A stretch of DNA of 7,007 nucleotides, taken from Acidobacteriota bacterium (lineage in GTDB: Bacteria; Acidobacteriota; Thermoanaerobaculia; Multivoradales; SZUA-115). The translations under genes were made by a program, and so were the position numbers. The stretch lies in assembly GCA_003231035.1 (NCBI GenBank), contig QIHU01000211.1, positions 1 to 7,007 of the forward strand, given 5' to 3'. Below, one piece after another: positions 6,279 to 7,007 of the stretch. The notes beneath the pieces were generated by a model, which saw only the letters and a list, made by a program, of their open reading frames with translations, did no database searches and was not told where the DNA came from. The stretch's first letter is position 1, and the number at the start of each line of letters is the position of its first letter.

Positions 6279-6433
6279 ATCGTCCTATGAGTGACGCGTC
6301 GTTCCGGTGCGGTTCACGGCTTGCACGGTCGTTGAAGATGGCCGACCGGTGGCCGGTGGATTCTACCGGTAAGCTCACCTCCTCGGCCGCGTCACCCGCC
6401 TTCGTCATCTTGCGATTTTCTTGGAGAGTCACC
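6279..6433. promoter_or_regulatory. Divergent intergenic region with repeated ACCGGT motifs
   Basis: This 155-bp gap must hold the promoters of the YceI-MMPL-B-box operon (minus) and of the M20 peptidase (plus), as the genes diverge. No pair of -35/-10 boxes is convincing on either strand. ACCGGT palindromes occur at 6345-6350 and 6365-6370, exactly 20 bp apart and so on the same DNA face. The longer string ACCGGTGGCCGGTGG (6345-6359) recurs with one mismatch at 6242-6256, inside the start of the YceI gene. These could be operator sites. The idea is inference, because such GC-rich strings can arise by chance. Confidence 0.4.
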
Positions 6434-7007
6434 ATGAACCGTCGATGCAGTCAATTCAGCCTTGGTTTCTTGCTCTGTACGTTGATGGTAATGATACCCC
6501 TGAGCGCCCGTGCCGCGACCCTGCGCGAGGAGGTGCGCGGGTATCGGCAGGGGCACGAGAAGGAGATTGTTGGTGAGTTGGTCGAGCTGTTGGGCATCCC
6601 CAATGTCGCGAGCGACCACGACAACATCGCGCGCAACGGCGATTTGCTTCTAGCGATGCTCGAACGGCGCGGGATCAGCGCTCGACGGCTCGAAAATCGC
6701 CGGGTTCGCCTCCAGCGATCTTCGGCGAACTGAAAACGCCCGGGGCCGAGCGCACGCTGGTCTTCTATGCCCACTACGACGGCCAGCCGGTGACCCGCTC
6801 CTTGTGGGCTAGCGAACCATGGGAGCCGGTGATGCGCGAGGGCTTGCTCGGGCCCGGCGCGGATTCGCAGGGTGGTGGCGAGGTGGACTGGCGCCAAGCC
6901 GAGGGAGCGATGGATCCAGAGTGGCGGCTCTACGCGCGCTCAGCCAGCGATGACAAGTCGCCGATCGTCGCCATGCTGGTGGCGCTCGATGCGCTGCGCG
7001 CCGCCGG
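6434..7007 (+). CDS. Secreted M20 family metallopeptidase, frameshifted and cut by window end
   Basis: ATG 6434 has GGAG (6423-6426) seven bases upstream. It opens a clear Sec signal, M-N-R-R then a hydrophobic core, ending A-R-A before A-T-L-R-E-E-V at about residue 27. The segment E-I-V-G-E-L-V-E-L-L-G-I-P-N-V-A-S-D is typical of M20 dipeptidase-like enzymes. The starting frame runs into TGA at 6731-6733. The homologous protein clearly continues in another frame from about 6700: P-G-S-P-P-A-I-F-G-E-L-K-T-P-G-A, then F-Y-A-H-Y-D-G-Q-P, with metal ligand His at 6772-6774 and catalytic-site Asp at 6778-6780. S-A-S-D-D-K-S-P follows, with Asp codons 6949-6954. Joining the frames takes loss of one base (or gain of two) just after the AAT codon at 6695-6697. 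This may be a real pseudogene or a sequencing or assembly error; both halves look otherwise well conserved. The end lies beyond the window, so the C-terminal ligands and the lid domain cannot be judged. Substrate is probably a peptide or dipeptide, acting in the periplasm or outside. Confidence 0.85.

Noticed and set aside
6287..6433. Longer peptidase start at ATG 6287
   Set aside because: The added 49 residues precede a textbook signal peptide and would bury it. ATG 6434 has a good GGAG at proper spacing.

Overview
The window is a GC-rich bacterial segment whose proteins point to a Gram-negative (diderm) organism: a periplasmic YceI-type protein, an RND/MMPL-type exporter and a secreted M20 peptidase with a Sec signal. 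Several starts carry Shine-Dalgarno sequences. Nothing in the sequence fixes the taxon. An Acidobacteriota-like or similar environmental lineage would fit, but that is only an impression.

Layout. At the left edge is the 3' part of a DoxX-family membrane protein on the plus strand (1-345). It meets, tail to tail with overlapping stop codons, a radical SAM protein on the minus strand (342-1979). Upstream of the radical SAM gene is a 423-bp gene-free stretch (1980-2402). It holds a striking nested inverted repeat (2086-2281, with 26-bp perfect outer arms) and ends in a separate 16-bp perfect hairpin (2398-2434) that contains the stop codon of the next gene. Then comes a tight minus-strand operon, transcribed right to left: YceI-family periplasmic protein (6278-5583), MMPL/RND exporter (about 5572-3323), and a B-box zinc finger plus polytopic DUF4013-like membrane protein (3326-2403). 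The junctions are a 10-nt gap and a 4-nt ATGA overlap. A 155-bp divergent intergenic region (6279-6433) separates this operon from a plus-strand M20 metallopeptidase (6434 to the window end). That gene has a clean signal peptide but an apparent one-base frameshift near 6698-6700.

How the genes may work together. YceI proteins bind isoprenoid-like lipids in a lipocalin-like barrel, and MMPL/RND proteins move lipids or other hydrophobic molecules across the inner membrane. The operon therefore reads most simply as an envelope lipid or isoprenoid handling module with a third integral membrane component of unknown role. That is inference from families and gene order. The radical SAM protein, DoxX protein and peptidase show no evident functional link to the module.

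The most unusual structure is the intergenic element at 2086-2281. Read on the minus strand (the strand of both flanking genes), its apical loop carries a perfect 8-nt Shine-Dalgarno sequence followed directly by a six-codon mini-ORF. It could be a dispersed extragenic repeat, a MITE-like element or a structured leader of the radical SAM gene. The sequence alone cannot decide.
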